DNA of 64,000 nucleotides from Singulisphaera sp. GP187 (GCF_900129635.1 NZ_FSRB01000001.1:4131501-4195500), one strand, 5' to 3'; shown: positions 36,306-46,657, counted from the stretch's first letter. Notes: generated from the sequence alone by a model not told the origin. Made by a program: numbers and translations.

Positions 36306-37714
36306 GAGAATTTCACCCAAATCTGGAAAATCGAACCGGCGCCCCACGGCGGATCTCGGATAAACACCGGTCAATTCAGAATTCAAAGGCATCTATCATG
36401 CCATCTCATCCCGATTACCCGAAATTCATGTCGACCCAAGACGAGGAGCCAGGACGGTCGCCCGGTTCTACCTCAATCGTGCAGAGGCACCGCAATCGCG
36501 CTCACGGCCAAAGGAAAGCCGATCGCACCATCGCGCGGATCAATCGATCAGGCGAACGTCGCTTGATCGACCTTGGATTCACGGTTTATGTGTGGGCGGG
36601 CCGCGACGAAACGCGTCGGTTGCGGACCTCTTACGAGGCCGCCTTGAACGGCTCTTGAAGCTCGGGAGAGCCCCAACGAGCGCTCATATCATCCGAGCCA
36701 CAACCGCGGCCAATCAACGGGTGGCTCCCCCAACGCATCAAGCGACGTCAGGGGGAACCGAGGTCAAGGCGCAAAGACGCGCGCCGGGAGTGGCGATCAA
36801 CAGCGGAGTTGACCGAGCGATTGATAGAGGTAGCGGTCAATCGAGCAGGTGGGAGAGCCACTCGAGAGGAAGGGACGGAGGATCGAATCGGCTGGAAGAG
36901 CAAGCGAGAGCAGGAGCCGCACAATCGTCCGCGGCTTACCTCGGCTCTGAACCAAGTGGGTGGAAACCGGCCGGCTCTTGTGGTGTGGCCAATTGCAAAC
37001 GCGAAAAATCAGCGAACCCGGCGCGGCACGCTCCACCCATTGAGGCCGGGTCGAAACCGGAGCAACCAGGGCTTGGCTCTGAAAAACGCCAAACACAAAT
37101 CCAGGGCAAGCCGGCCGATCCGACCGAAGTGGCCGAAGCGCAACGGGAGCGGTAATCGCCCGAGCGATCAGCAAGAACAACACGAGTCGGGAAATCAAAG
37201 CCGACATCGCCAACTTTCACTCGCCGGACGCCCGGACACTCGAAGTCACTTCGCCAATAGACATAATACGAGTCGAGTCAATCTTGGGTCAACCCGCCGA
37301 TGCCTTCCCCAATCGCCTCCCCCTCGCAACGGCCCCAAAGGGAAAGCATCGGGGCAGACTCCCGTTCTCAAGCGAATGTGCCGAGTGACTCCCACCGTTC
37401 CCGCTCGCCCAAGCCCGAATCAAGCCGCCGGATTATTTCCCCAAAAACCCTCAAGTCACCCAAACCGCTCAGACGATAGAGACCAACGACAAGCCTGGTT
37501 AGAGCGTGGCCCGATGCCCGGCGATTCGACTCGCCGGGGTCAAGTCCAGCCGCCTTTTGAGGACCGTCGACGCGGACGAATCCCACCGCGTTGCCTGCCG
37601 AAATGTTCGCCGGCCGTAGCAGCCTGAGTACGACACCCTGATTTCGCTGGCCGAAACGCCGCTTGAAGTGCCCGCCTTGGACCGACTTGCGGCGTCGGCA
37701 GGATCGACCCAACG
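36306..37714. other. 1.4-kb region with little certain coding content
   Basis: Besides the tentative gene at 36797-37213, an 86-codon + strand frame at 36398-36658 (GERRLIDLGFTVYVWAGRDE) could encode a small protein but has no visible ribosome binding site. The promoter of the cus operon should lie here. No repeats were recognised. Confidence 0.4.
36797..37213 (-). CDS. Possible small exported protein upstream of cusB
   Basis: A 138-codon frame on the same strand as the cus operon. It opens with a signal-peptide-like stretch (ALISRLVLFLLIARAITAPV), has several Cys and Pro-rich segments, and ends DRYLYQSLGQLRC. Codon use is compatible with coding. Small exported proteins often precede CusB genes in planctomycetes and could be periplasmic metal-binding partners, but I do not recognise a family and the ribosome binding site is weak. 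The opposite strand is also open, so this may be a chance frame. Confidence 0.35.
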   Translation of the reverse strand: MAMSALISRLVLFLLIARAITAPVALRPLRSDRPACPGFVFGVFQSQALVAPVSTRPQWVERAAPGSLIFRVCNWPHHKSRPVSTHLVQSRGKPRTIVRLLLSLALPADSILRPFLSSGSPTCSIDRYLYQSLGQLRC

Positions 37715-38677
37715 ATGACCGAGCTCCTCTTGAAGATCGCGCTGCTTGCTGCGCTGACTCATGGCATTCGTGCCCTGGGCCGGATCGCGGGCCCGCAACG
37801 AGGTAGCCTTTTGCTCGGGCTTCCGAGCACGACGGCCGTCGCACTCATCGCTTGCGGCCAGGCCAGTGGGATCGGCGGCGCGTCGGAAATGGCCGAGGCG
37901 AGCCTCTCCGGCTTGGTTGCGGCCGTGGCGCTTCCCTTGGCGTTCGCGCAGTCGATCGCGCTGGGCCGTCGGCTCGCCTGGTCGGTCTTGGCCGCCGTTT
38001 TCGTGTACCTCGCGGTGGCCTGGGGCTCGGTGCTCGTCCCCGACTCCGGGCCCGCCGGACGGCTCGCGATCGCCACGATCGCCGTCTTGGCGGCCTGCCG
38101 TTGCGCCAGGTGGATCGCGGTCTCCGAAGGCGAGCGAACGACGAACGGGCCGTCGCCAGTCCACTGCCTGCTGCTTCGCACAGTGGTTCCGGCCGCCTGC
38201 CTGGTGGCCGTCACGGGACTTCGCGAACACACCGGAATTCGCTGGGCGGGGCTCTTCAGCACCTTCCCCGGCATGACTCTGGCGGTCCTGGTCGTCACCT
38301 ACCTCGAGTCGAGCCCGGCCGAGGCGGGCCGGATGGCGAAGTCGCTTCCCTCGGCCAACCTCGGAATGGTGGCCTTCATCGGTGCCTTTCGATTCGGCTG
38401 TCCGACGTTCGGGCTGGGGTGGGGAACCCTCTGCGGATACGCCTTGGCCACCCTCACCCTGCTCGTCGTGGCAGGGCTGTCCCCGCGGCCGAACCTCAGG
38501 GCGACGAATCGAGTTCGGGTCGTTCGGCTCAGGGGGAAGGCGCGGACGCGCACGGTCTCGCTCGGTGCCCCCTTCACCAGGACCAACCCTCGCCCTGGGT
38601 TCGCCGCCTTGCCACGAGGCGGAAGGCCGGGGCCATGCCGGAGGCTCTCGCCGCTCGTCGAGCCGATCGGCCTCTGA
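37715..38677 (+). CDS. Polytopic membrane protein, GlpM-like halves
   Basis: Protein of 320 aa with about eight hydrophobic segments. The two halves seem related: GPQRGSLLLGLPSTTAVALI near residue 26 and IRWAGLFSTFPGMTLAVLVV near residue 175 have the same G-L-x-S/P-x-x-P/T pattern, which also resembles the short GlpM-type (DUF3147-like) membrane proteins. The last 50 residues after LSPRPN are Arg-rich and without hydrophobic character, perhaps a cytoplasmic tail. ATG 37715 is the first in frame. The gene stands alone. Transport is a reasonable guess but no substrate can be named. Confidence 0.7.
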   Translation: MTELLLKIALLAALTHGIRALGRIAGPQRGSLLLGLPSTTAVALIACGQASGIGGASEMAEASLSGLVAAVALPLAFAQSIALGRRLAWSVLAAVFVYLAVAWGSVLVPDSGPAGRLAIATIAVLAACRCARWIAVSEGERTTNGPSPVHCLLLRTVVPAACLVAVTGLREHTGIRWAGLFSTFPGMTLAVLVVTYLESSPAEAGRMAKSLPSANLGMVAFIGAFRFGCPTFGLGWGTLCGYALATLTLLVVAGLSPRPNLRATNRVRVVRLRGKARTRTVSLGAPFTRTNPRPGFAALPRGGRPGPCRRLSPLVEPIGL

Positions 38678-38712
38678 GCCGACGGGGCGTCGAACCGCAA
38701 CAATCGCCCCCC

Positions 38713-38742
38713 TTGTGCCTGATCCCCTGGGGACATGATAAT
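38713..38742 (+). promoter_or_regulatory. Candidate sigma-70 promoter of the DUF1553-DUF1501 operon
   Basis: TTGTGC (38713-38718) and GATAAT (38737-38742) are spaced by 18 bases, and the start codon of the DUF1553 gene follows 55 bases later. The match is good for such GC-rich DNA but has not been tested. Confidence 0.4.
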
Positions 38743-38797
38743 TTGAGGTGACGGTCCTTCCACCCAACCTCCCGCCCTCACCGAGCCCCGATCTCGC

Positions 38798-41700
38798 ATG
38801 AGAGCTCAACAGACTCCAGCCGTTCGTCATTGGCTCGACACCTCGGTTCGACGGCGGGGTTCCACATTGGCCCTCGCCCTGTCGGTCGTCCTGAGCGTCG
38901 TCACCACTACCGGAACGGCCGCCCCTCCTCCGGCGTCGGTCGACTTCAGCCGCGACGTCTTGCCAATCCTCTCGGACAAATGCTTCCGCTGCCACGGCCC
39001 CGACCCGGGGACCCGGAAGGCGGACCTGCGCCTCGACCGCGCGGAAGATGCGCTCCGGAAAAAGGATCCGGTGATCGTGCCGGGGCAGAGCGAAGCGAGC
39101 GAGTTGATCGTGCGGATCAAGAGCGACGACGCTGAGGAGACGATGCCTCCGCCGAAGTCGAACCTCAGTTTGAATGCTCGCGAAGTCGCCATTCTCGAGC
39201 GCTGGGTCGAGCAAGGGGCGGAGTGGGGCAAGCACTGGGCGTTTGTCGCGCCTCGGCGCCAGGCGGTCCCCCAGACCAAGCATCACGATCAAGCGCGGAA
39301 TGGAATCGACCTCCACGTCCTCGCCCGGCTCGAGCAGGAAAACGTCACCCCCGCCCCGGAGGCGACCCGGGAAGCGCTGATCCGTCGGGTCACGCTCGAC
39401 CTCACCGGCCTGCCCCCCACCCCCACGGAGATCGACGCCTTTCTGGCCGACCCCGCGCCCGATGCCTACGAACGCGTCGTGGATCGACTCCTCAACTCGC
39501 CCCGCTACGGCGAACGGATGGCGACCCACTGGCTCGACCTGGCTCGCTATGCGGACACGCACGGATACCAGTCGGACCGCTACCGCGCGATGTGGCCCTG
39601 GCGCGACTGGGTGGTCCGCGCGTTCAACGGCAACCAACCGTTCGACGCGTTCCTGACCTGGCAGCTCGCGGGGGACCTCTTGCCCCAGGCCACCAAGGAG
39701 CAACGGCTCGCCACCGCCTTCAACCGCCTCCACATGCAGAATGAAGAGGGGGGCGTGGTCGAGGAAGAGTTCCGCGTGGCCTACGTCGTCGACCGCGTCA
39801 ACACGATGGCAACCGCGTTCCTCGGGCTCACGTTCGAATGCGCACGCTGCCACGACCACAAATACGACCCGATCACCCAGCGCGACTTCTATTCACTCTA
39901 CGCGTTCTTCCAGAACATCGACGAGTCGGGGCAGACCTCGTTCTTCACCCCGGCAATGCCCGTCCCCACCCTGCTCCTGTCGGATGACGCCACCGACCAA
40001 AAAATCGCCGATCTGGACCGACGGATCGCCGTCCAGGAGGTGGAACTGCGCTCGCTCCGCGACCCGGCCCGCAGCGATTTCCAGGCATGGTTGACGGCCA
40101 AAAAATCCCAGGAACCGCCTCGGCCAACGCCGGTTGCCTCGTTCGCCTTCGACGCAATCCAAGGAGGTAAGCTGGCCAACACGGCCGATCCGAGCAAGCC
40201 GGCGAACGCCTCGGAGGAGCCGGCGCTGGTCGCCGGCAAGACGGGGCAAGCGGTTGAGCTCAACGGCGAAAACGGATTCACGTTTCCAGGGGTCGGCCAT
40301 TTTTCACGCGTCGATTCGTTTTCGATTGTCCTGAACCTCCAGGCGCCGGCCCGCGCCCCTCGATTCGTTGTGCTCCACCACAGCAGGGCGCCGATCGATG
40401 CCGGCAGCCGTGGCTATGAGATCTTGCTTGAGGAAGGACGTGTGGCCGTCGGCCTTCATCATATGTGGCCGGGCAACGCGCTCAAGGTCGTGACCAGGGA
40501 GCCGATCCCAACCGGCCCTTGGGTCCACCTGGCCGTGACCTACGACGGCTCGAGCCGGGCCAACGGGATCCGCATTGATGTGGATGGGGTGGCCGCCCCG
40601 CTTGAGGTCATCCGGGACGGCCTGGTCAAGGACATTACCTATGAAGGGGGCGAGCCCGACCTGGCGCTCGGGTTCCGGTTCCGCGACAACGGGTTCAAGG
40701 GAGGGCGCGTCGATGACTTGCAGATCTACCCGCGCGCGCTCAGTCCGCTCGAAGTCGCCCACCTGGCCGGGCGCAACGACCTGACGGCGGCCTGGTCGAC
40801 CCCGAGCGCTCAGCTCACGGCCGGCCAGCGCGTGGGTCTGCTGGACCTCTACCTCGCCAGCGTCGATCCGGAGGCCCAAAAGCAGGTGGCCGAGCTGCAC
40901 GCGCTTCGACTCGAGCAGAGCCGGCTCGTCAACCCGATCCCCGAAGCGATGGTCATGAATGAGCTGCCCAGGCCGAAGCCCGCGTTCGTCCTCAAGCGCG
41001 GGGCGTACGACGCCCCCGGCGATCCCGTCGCGGCGGGCACACCGGCCGCGCTCCCCTCGTTCCCGAGCGACGAACCGCGCAACCGGCTCGGCCTGGCGCA
41101 CTGGCTCTTGAGGCCCGATCACCCGCTTACGGCTCGGGTCACGGTCAATCGGCTCTGGCAGTTGATGTTCGGCACCGGAATCGTGGAGACAAGCGATAAC
41201 TTCGGCAGCCAGGGAGCCCAGCCAAGCCATCCCGAGCTGCTCGATTGGTTGGCGCTTGAATTCGTCGATTCGGGGTGGGACGTCAAGCAATTGCTTCGGC
41301 TGATGGCCACGTCCTCCACCTATCGGCAATCGTCGAAGACGAGTCGTGACTTGCTGGCACGCGACCCAGAGAACCACCTGCTGGCGCGCGGCCCTGCCCG
41401 CCGCTTGACCGCCGAGATGCTGCGTGACCAGGCCCTGGCCTCGAGCGGCCTGCTGACCGAGTGGCGCGGAGGGCCGAGCGTCAAACCGTATCAGCCCGAC
41501 GGACTCTGGGAAGTCGCCATGGGCAACAACCGCTACGACCAATCGAAAGGTCCTGATCTCTATCGCCGCAGTCTCTATACGTTCTGGAAGCGAACCGTCC
41601 CGCACCCCGCGATGATCGCCTTTGACGCGGCCGAGCGCAACGTCTGCGTCGTGCGCCGGCAGAGCACGAGCACCCCCTTACAAGCCCTGACGCTCCTGAA

Positions 41701-42019
41701 CGACGAGCAGATCGTCGAGGCCGCGCGGCACCTCGGGCAGCGAATGCTCAAGGAAGGGGGCACAAGCGACGGCGAACGCGTCGCCTGGCTGTTCCGGCTC
41801 ATCACCGGACGCCGGCCCGTCGCGCGCGAAGTCGCCGTTCTCGAGCAGCTCCTCGGCGAACAACGTGCGCTTTTCGGCTCGGAGCCCAAAGCGGCTCAAG
41901 CGCTGCTGGCCGTCGGCGAGACGAAAAGCGACCCGGCGATCGACCCGGTGGAACTGGCCGCGGCCACCGTGCTGGCCGAGGCGATCCTGAACCACGACGA
42001 GGCGGTGCTCCGCCGCTGA
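38798..42019 (+). CDS. Planctomycete cytochrome C-like / DUF1549 / laminin-G / DUF1553 protein
   Basis: Protein of 1073 aa. A signal peptide (residues about 27-45) is followed by a PSCyt1 haem-binding-like domain with CFRCHG (C62, C65, H66) and the SFD-type VDFSRDVLPILSDK. Then come DUF1549/PSCyt2 (LDLTGLPPTPTEID, HWLDLARYADTHGYQSD, FLGLTFECARCHDHKYDP), a laminin-G insertion near residues 440-660 (FSIVLNLQAPARAP, GPWVHLAVTYDGSSRANG) and DUF1553/PSD1 (NRLWQLMFGTGIVETSDNFG, LLRLMATSSTYRQSS, LNDEQIVEAARHLGQRM). These proteins are among the most expanded in planctomycetes and are thought to act in extracellular polysaccharide or sulfated-sugar use. The DUF1501 gene follows after 42 bases, the usual pairing. 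Confidence 0.95.
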   Translation: MRAQQTPAVRHWLDTSVRRRGSTLALALSVVLSVVTTTGTAAPPPASVDFSRDVLPILSDKCFRCHGPDPGTRKADLRLDRAEDALRKKDPVIVPGQSEASELIVRIKSDDAEETMPPPKSNLSLNAREVAILERWVEQGAEWGKHWAFVAPRRQAVPQTKHHDQARNGIDLHVLARLEQENVTPAPEATREALIRRVTLDLTGLPPTPTEIDAFLADPAPDAYERVVDRLLNSPRYGERMATHWLDLARYADTHGYQSDRYRAMWPWRDWVVRAFNGNQPFDAFLTWQLAGDLLPQATKEQRLATAFNRLHMQNEEGGVVEEEFRVAYVVDRVNTMATAFLGLTFECARCHDHKYDPITQRDFYSLYAFFQNIDESGQTSFFTPAMPVPTLLLSDDATDQKIADLDRRIAVQEVELRSLRDPARSDFQAWLTAKKSQEPPRPTPVASFAFDAIQGGKLANTADPSKPANASEEPALVAGKTGQAVELNGENGFTFPGVGHFSRVDSFSIVLNLQAPARAPRFVVLHHSRAPIDAGSRGYEILLEEGRVAVGLHHMWPGNALKVVTREPIPTGPWVHLAVTYDGSSRANGIRIDVDGVAAPLEVIRDGLVKDITYEGGEPDLALGFRFRDNGFKGGRVDDLQIYPRALSPLEVAHLAGRNDLTAAWSTPSAQLTAGQRVGLLDLYLASVDPEAQKQVAELHALRLEQSRLVNPIPEAMVMNELPRPKPAFVLKRGAYDAPGDPVAAGTPAALPSFPSDEPRNRLGLAHWLLRPDHPLTARVTVNRLWQLMFGTGIVETSDNFGSQGAQPSHPELLDWLALEFVDSGWDVKQLLRLMATSSTYRQSSKTSRDLLARDPENHLLARGPARRLTAEMLRDQALASSGLLTEWRGGPSVKPYQPDGLWEVAMGNNRYDQSKGPDLYRRSLYTFWKRTVPHPAMIAFDAAERNVCVVRRQSTSTPLQALTLLNDEQIVEAARHLGQRMLKEGGTSDGERVAWLFRLITGRRPVAREVAVLEQLLGEQRALFGSEPKAAQALLAVGETKSDPAIDPVELAAATVLAEAILNHDEAVLRR

Positions 42020-42061
42020 CAGCAGCAACCACAATAAGGCGAGCGGAAAGGGGAAGGCCTC

Positions 42062-43510
42062 GTGAACTGCCACAACATCGATTTCGGAATGAGCCGCCGC
42101 GACTTCTTTGGCCGGTTCGCCCTGGGCCTCGGTGGGGCCGCGCTCGGGTCCTTGCTGGAGCGGGACGCGACCGCCGCCGCTGCCGCACCCAGTCCGTTTC
42201 GAGGAATCCTGTCCGCCCCTCACCACGCGCCTCGGGCGAAGCGGATCATCTTCCTGTTCATGAGCGGCGGACCGTCACAGCTCGACCTGTTCGACCACAA
42301 ACCCCTGCTCAACCGGATGAACGGCCAGGACCTTCCGGACAGCGTCCGCAACGGTCAAAGGCTGACCGGGATGTCAGGGAACCAGGCGAGCCTCCCCCTG
42401 GCAGGCTCGATCTTTTCATTCGCCAAGCACGGCCAGGCCGGTTCCACGGTCAGCGAGTTGCTCCCCTGGACGGCGAAGGTCGCCGACGAGCTCTGTTTCG
42501 TGAAGTCGGTTCATACCGAGGCGATCAACCACGACCCGGCGATCACGTTCTTCCAGACCGGTTCGCAACTCGCCGGCCGGCCCAGCATGGGCTCCTGGCT
42601 CAGCTACGGGCTCGGAGCCGCCAACGAGAACCTCCCCGCGTTCGTCATCCTGATCTCGAAGGACCGGATCGATCAGCCCCTCTACGCGCGGCTCTGGGGG
42701 AACGGGTTTCTCGCGAGCATTCATCAAGGAGTGCAGTTCCGGAGCGGCAAGGCCCCGGTGCTCTACCTCGACAACCCGGCCGGCATCAGCAGCGCGGGGC
42801 GGCGGAAGATGCTCGACCGCCTCGCCGAGCTCCACGCCATCCAATATGAAGACCTGGGCGACCCTGAGATCAACGCACGTGTCGCGCAGTATGAGATGGC
42901 CTACCGGATGCAAACCAGCGTTCCCGAGGTGATGGACGTCGCCAGCGAACCCGACCGTGTTCTCGACCTGTACGGTCCCGAGGCGAAGCAACCCGGCACG
43001 TTCGCGGCGAACTGCCTGCTCGCGCGGCGGATGGCCGAACGCGACGTGCGGTTCATTCAGCTCTACCACCCTGGCTGGGACCACCACGGCGGCCTCCCGG
43101 GCGGGATCCGCCGCCAGTGCCGGGATGTCGACCGGGCCTGCCACGGCCTGATCACTGACCTCAAGCAGCGCGGCTTGCTCGACGAAACGCTCGTGGTCTG
43201 GGGCGGTGAATTCGGGCGCACCAACTACTCGCAAGGCAAGCTCACCGCCACCAATTACGGTCGCGACCATCACCCGCGCTGCTTCACGATGTGGCTCGCC
43301 GGCGGAGGCATCAAACCCGGCACCACCCTCGGCGCCACCGACGACTTCGGCTACAACGTGGCCGAAGACCCGGTCCACGTCCACGACCTCCAAGCCACAA
43401 TCCTCCACTTGCTGGGCATCGACCACGAGAAGCTGACTTATAAGTTCCAAGGACGCTACTACCGGCTGACCGACGTCCACGGCCAGGTCATGAAGCCGAT
43501 GCTGGCCTGA
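42062..43510 (+). CDS. DUF1501 protein (sulfatase-fold), Tat-exported
   Basis: Protein of 482 aa. A Tat leader (MSRRDFFGRFALGLGGAALG in the M10 frame) directs folded export. DUF1501 motifs are AKRIIFLFMSGGPSQLDLFD, SFVKSVHTEAINHDPA-like VKSVHTEAINHDPAITFFQTG, GSWLSYGLGAANENLPAFV, VRFIQLYHPGWDHHGGL, VVWGGEFGRTNYSQG and GRDHHPRCFTMWLAGGGIK, which form the alkaline-phosphatase-like metal site. The GTG at 42062 follows GGAAGG at a suitable distance; ATG 42089 would still keep the Tat motif and is an alternative. It is the second gene of the DUF1553-DUF1501 operon; the partner DUF1553 protein presumably acts on the same extracellular substrate. Confidence 0.95.
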   Translation: MNCHNIDFGMSRRDFFGRFALGLGGAALGSLLERDATAAAAAPSPFRGILSAPHHAPRAKRIIFLFMSGGPSQLDLFDHKPLLNRMNGQDLPDSVRNGQRLTGMSGNQASLPLAGSIFSFAKHGQAGSTVSELLPWTAKVADELCFVKSVHTEAINHDPAITFFQTGSQLAGRPSMGSWLSYGLGAANENLPAFVILISKDRIDQPLYARLWGNGFLASIHQGVQFRSGKAPVLYLDNPAGISSAGRRKMLDRLAELHAIQYEDLGDPEINARVAQYEMAYRMQTSVPEVMDVASEPDRVLDLYGPEAKQPGTFAANCLLARRMAERDVRFIQLYHPGWDHHGGLPGGIRRQCRDVDRACHGLITDLKQRGLLDETLVVWGGEFGRTNYSQGKLTATNYGRDHHPRCFTMWLAGGGIKPGTTLGATDDFGYNVAEDPVHVHDLQATILHLLGIDHEKLTYKFQGRYYRLTDVHGQVMKPMLA

Positions 43511-43555
43511 CCCGACTGACAAGCAAGAGGAAGGAATCCCGCGGCCGCCGCTGTC

Positions 43556-44788
43556 TCAGAACGGGAAGTGTGAGGGCTCCAGATTCGCGGGGCGGCGATC
43601 GCCGCGCGGGTTGAAGTCCGTACGCTCGCGAGGTTCGAACAAGTGATAAGTCGCTTGAAGAGTTGGAAACAGGAAGATCCCTCCGAGCAACACCACCCGG
43701 AACGCTCGCGACCCCGCCAGCTCGACCACCCAGGCCACTCCCTCGGCGATCAAGAGCAGTAGCGCGGGGACGAGGAAGAGAAGGAGTCGGCCATGAAACG
43801 GATAGAGATGAAGGCATGAGGCAATCAGGGTGATGAGGCCGGGAGCCACGAGCATCCCGAGCGCTTGATTCGCCCCTCGTCTCAGGAACGAGGCGATACC
43901 GGCCAGGAAGCAGCCGAACCAGAGCAGCGCCGACAGCGTCCGCCCCAGCGGCGTCGGGATCTCGATCGGATTGGCGAACAGGTACAGGACGCTCCGAATC
44001 AACCACTCCGCGCCCCCGGAGGCGGTCAACGGCCGGGGCGGGAATGCAAACGCCCAGAATTCCCACATCGTCCCACGATGCCCCAGTTGCTCGTTCGAGA
44101 TGACGTAGACGCCCGCAAAACTGAGGGCCCAGACCAGGCTCATAGCCGCGAGAATGAGACTCCGCTTCCATTCCCCGGCTCTGAGCGCAGCGCCGATCAG
44201 GACGAGTCCCAGCCCCGCCAGAACGAACGCCACGGGATGCGAAAACCAGACGACGACCGCTCCCACCACGGTGAAACGCGCGAGGCGAAGCCTCGTCGCA
44301 GGGCTTGCGATCAGCTCAAGCGCGAGTAGGTCACACAGTAGCACCATCGCCACATCGGTCGAGTACTGCTTCAACTCGGACGCGAAGTAGATCAGGTCGT
44401 CGGAAACCGCGAATAGGCCCAAGGCAATCGCCACGGCATTCGGCCGCAAACTGCGCTGAGCCACCCGGACGAAGAGAAAGAGCGAGGCAACGCCGCAGAG
44501 CATGGGGAATATCTTGAGGACGATCGAGCGATCGCCCAAGAGTCGGAACAGCCCCCATTCCACGCCGAGAAAGCCGGGGGGAGCGAGTTGGGCCCCCGAG
44601 AGCGGACCGAACAGCTCCAGGAAATGCTTCGTGACAATGTTCTGCGCCAGCGAGTCCTCGTCCAGCCAATTCCTCCGATTGGCCAGAAACTGGGCGACGC
44701 GCGCGAGCACTCCCAGAAAAAGGATCGTCCCAATCTTCCGTTCCGCCACCCAAGAGGCGATCCTATCGACGCGAAACTCATGTCGCAT
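43556..44788 (-). CDS. Glycosyltransferase family 39-like membrane protein
   Basis: Protein of about 410 aa with roughly ten membrane helices. Near the N-terminus it has RRNWLDEDSLAQNIVTKHFL and LSGAQLAPPGFLGVEW, the D-E and Q-APP features of GT39/PMT-type (ArnT-like) enzymes that move sugars from lipid carriers to extracytoplasmic acceptors. Later sequence includes YFASELKQYSTDVAMVLLCD and a second loop with FEPRERTDFNPR near the end. ATG 44788 is taken as the start because the part upstream is low-complexity; no strong ribosome binding site is seen. It is convergent with the DUF1501 gene. The donor and acceptor are unknown. Confidence 0.82.
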   Translation of the reverse strand: MRHEFRVDRIASWVAERKIGTILFLGVLARVAQFLANRRNWLDEDSLAQNIVTKHFLELFGPLSGAQLAPPGFLGVEWGLFRLLGDRSIVLKIFPMLCGVASLFLFVRVAQRSLRPNAVAIALGLFAVSDDLIYFASELKQYSTDVAMVLLCDLLALELIASPATRLRLARFTVVGAVVVWFSHPVAFVLAGLGLVLIGAALRAGEWKRSLILAAMSLVWALSFAGVYVISNEQLGHRGTMWEFWAFAFPPRPLTASGGAEWLIRSVLYLFANPIEIPTPLGRTLSALLWFGCFLAGIASFLRRGANQALGMLVAPGLITLIASCLHLYPFHGRLLLFLVPALLLLIAEGVAWVVELAGSRAFRVVLLGGIFLFPTLQATYHLFEPRERTDFNPRGDRRPANLEPSHFPF

Positions 44789-45222
44789 CAGCGTCTGAAA
44801 CCCACTCGCTCGCGATCGATCGCCGTCCGTCACATCGTCACCCCTCGCTCGGCGGGACCTTGCGATCCGTCCAAGACGCCCATCCCGAGACCAAGTCAAC
44901 GCCCGCTCGCCGGACTCCCGCCCAAAACCTCGGCGTACCTTCCGTCGGGCTCCGTTGACAGTACCCACTCGAGAACCGACCGGCAATCGATCGCACGCCG
45001 CACCCAACCAAAAAACCAAATTCTCACACGAACACTAACATCTCACTATCAACATCACTTAAAGCATTGTCTCCTTGATTTCGCCGACCGAGTGTCCAGG
45101 CTTGACTCCTCGGCTCCTCGCTGGACACGAGAAAGTTTGCCTCCTGCCGGCCAGATCTGTTACAAGAGTCGTAGAGGCTCCGACTGGGCCGAACAGAGTC
45201 CAAGCAAAGGGAGAGCAGAACC
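44789..45222. other. Divergent intergenic region, no gene recognised
   Basis: About 430 bases between the glycosyltransferase-like gene (-) and the WD40 gene (+). The stretch around 44998-45060 is AT-rich and could contain promoters for both. No repeats or hairpins stand out. Confidence 0.45.
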
Positions 45223-46295
45223 GTGGTTCACCATCATCTCGAACGCCGCGCGAAGGCCACCTCGATGCTCGTCGGGATTGCGCTCGCGGTCCCAGCAGGT
45301 CTTGTCCTCGCGCGCACTGGCACGGCCCAGGAGGACCCAGCGAGGGCGGGGCAAGCCATCACGCAAGATGCTCCTCAAGCCACGCTCCGTGGCCACGACT
45401 GGTCGCCGGTCTGGACGGTGGCCTACAGTCCCGACGGTAAGACGCTCGCGTCGGCCTGCGGGCTACTCGGGGACAACCCGGGCCGATTGAAGCTCTGGGA
45501 CCTCGACAAGAAGCGCGAGCGGGCGATCGAGAAGGAGGACCGCGAGGTCAAAGGACTCGCGTATAGCCCCGACGGTACGACCCTGGCCACCGGTGGGATG
45601 GACAAGACCGTGAGGTTGCGCGATCCCGAGACCGGCTCGACGCGTCTCTCCCTCCCGTTCGCGTCGGAGGTCAATGGCATTACAGCCCCGACGGCGGCCT
45701 CCTCGCCCTGGCACACTGGGACAACACGATCACCCTGTGGGACCTGAAAACCAACCGGGCCAAGGCCACTCTACGAGGCCACTCGCAAGGCGTCTGGTCG
45801 GTCGCGTTCAGCCGCGACGGCAAGAAACTGGCTTCGGGCAGCGGCGACCAAACGGTGAGACCTTGGGACGTGGCCGAAGGCCGGGAATTGGCCGTCCTCA
45901 AGGGCCACGTCGATCAGGTCGAGTCGGTTGCTTTCAGCCCCGATAGCTCGACGCTGGCCTCAGCGAGCTGGGATAAGACGGTGAAACTCTGGGACGCCGC
46001 GACCGGCAAAGAACTCACCACTCTCAAAGGGCATACCGTCCAGGCGCTGGGTCTGGCGTTCAGCCCCGACGGCAAAACACTCGCGTCGAGCAGCGGCCGA
46101 TGGGGAGACTACAATTACACGCCCGGGCCCGGCGAGGTGATCCTCTGGAACCTCGCCGATCGCCGCCCTTACGCGATCTTCAAGGGGCATCCCGATCGGA
46201 TCTTCAGCGTCGCCTTCAACCCCGACGGCAAGACCTTAGCCTCGGCCTGCTGCGACGGCAGCATCCGCCTGTGGGACGTGCCCGAGAGGAAATGA
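45223..46295 (+). pseudogene. Exported WD40-repeat protein, frameshifted
   Basis: The first frame (GTG 45223, GGGAG upstream) encodes a signal-type leader and two to three WD40 repeats (WTVAYSPDGKTLASACG, KLWDLDKKRERAIE, LAYSPDGTTLATGGMDKTVR). At 45681-45682 the frame changes; the continuing frame gives ITLWDLKTNRAKATLRGH, SVAFSRDGKKLASGSGDQTV and further repeats to the stop at 46295, with a late ATG at 45855. The junction reads GGCATT-ACAGCCCC where GGCATT-GCCT-ACAGCCCC would restore VNGIAYSPDGG, so a 4-base loss fits. Together the repeats would form one seven-bladed propeller of about 357 residues. A scaffold or interaction role is typical of this fold; the present copy is probably not functional. 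Confidence 0.85.
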
Positions 46296-46657
46296 GCATC
46301 CCATCCCCCGATGTCGACATGCTCCGCCAGGTCCGTGGTGACTTGGCGGAGCCGGTTCCTCGCGTTCCTCGGCCCGTTGGTGAATCCTTCGCCGTCGCGA
46401 CCATCCAAGATTGTTCATCACGACTTTTCGATACCGATCATAATTTCACATCGCATTCTCTAGACACTAAAATTGTCGAGATTTCCGCAGTTGCAAAAGC
46501 CGATCGCCAGATCGGCCACTGCCTCCGCGCGTGTAAGCCCAATCCTTGGCAATCCGGATGAATGAAGTTGCAGAACCGACGGATCCAAGCCAAAACTTGG
46601 AAAGCCAAGTCGATCGCAAGCTGGGATCAGCCACGAGGCATGGGGAGCAAAACCGCG
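46296..46657. other. Intergenic region with a hairpin
   Basis: A 13-bp stem with one wobble pair (GCTCCGCCAGGTC, 46321-46333, and GACTTGGCGGAGC, 46340-46352) lies 26 bases after the WD40 stop. It has no T tail, so it may be a 3' processing hairpin. The AT-rich part 46400-46490 probably holds the promoter of the sulfatase gene. Confidence 0.5.

Noticed and set aside
37499..39859. A 786-codon open frame on the - strand over the GlpM-like and DUF1553 genes
   Set aside because: Low-complexity Arg/Gly-rich translation that crosses two well-supported genes on the other strand.
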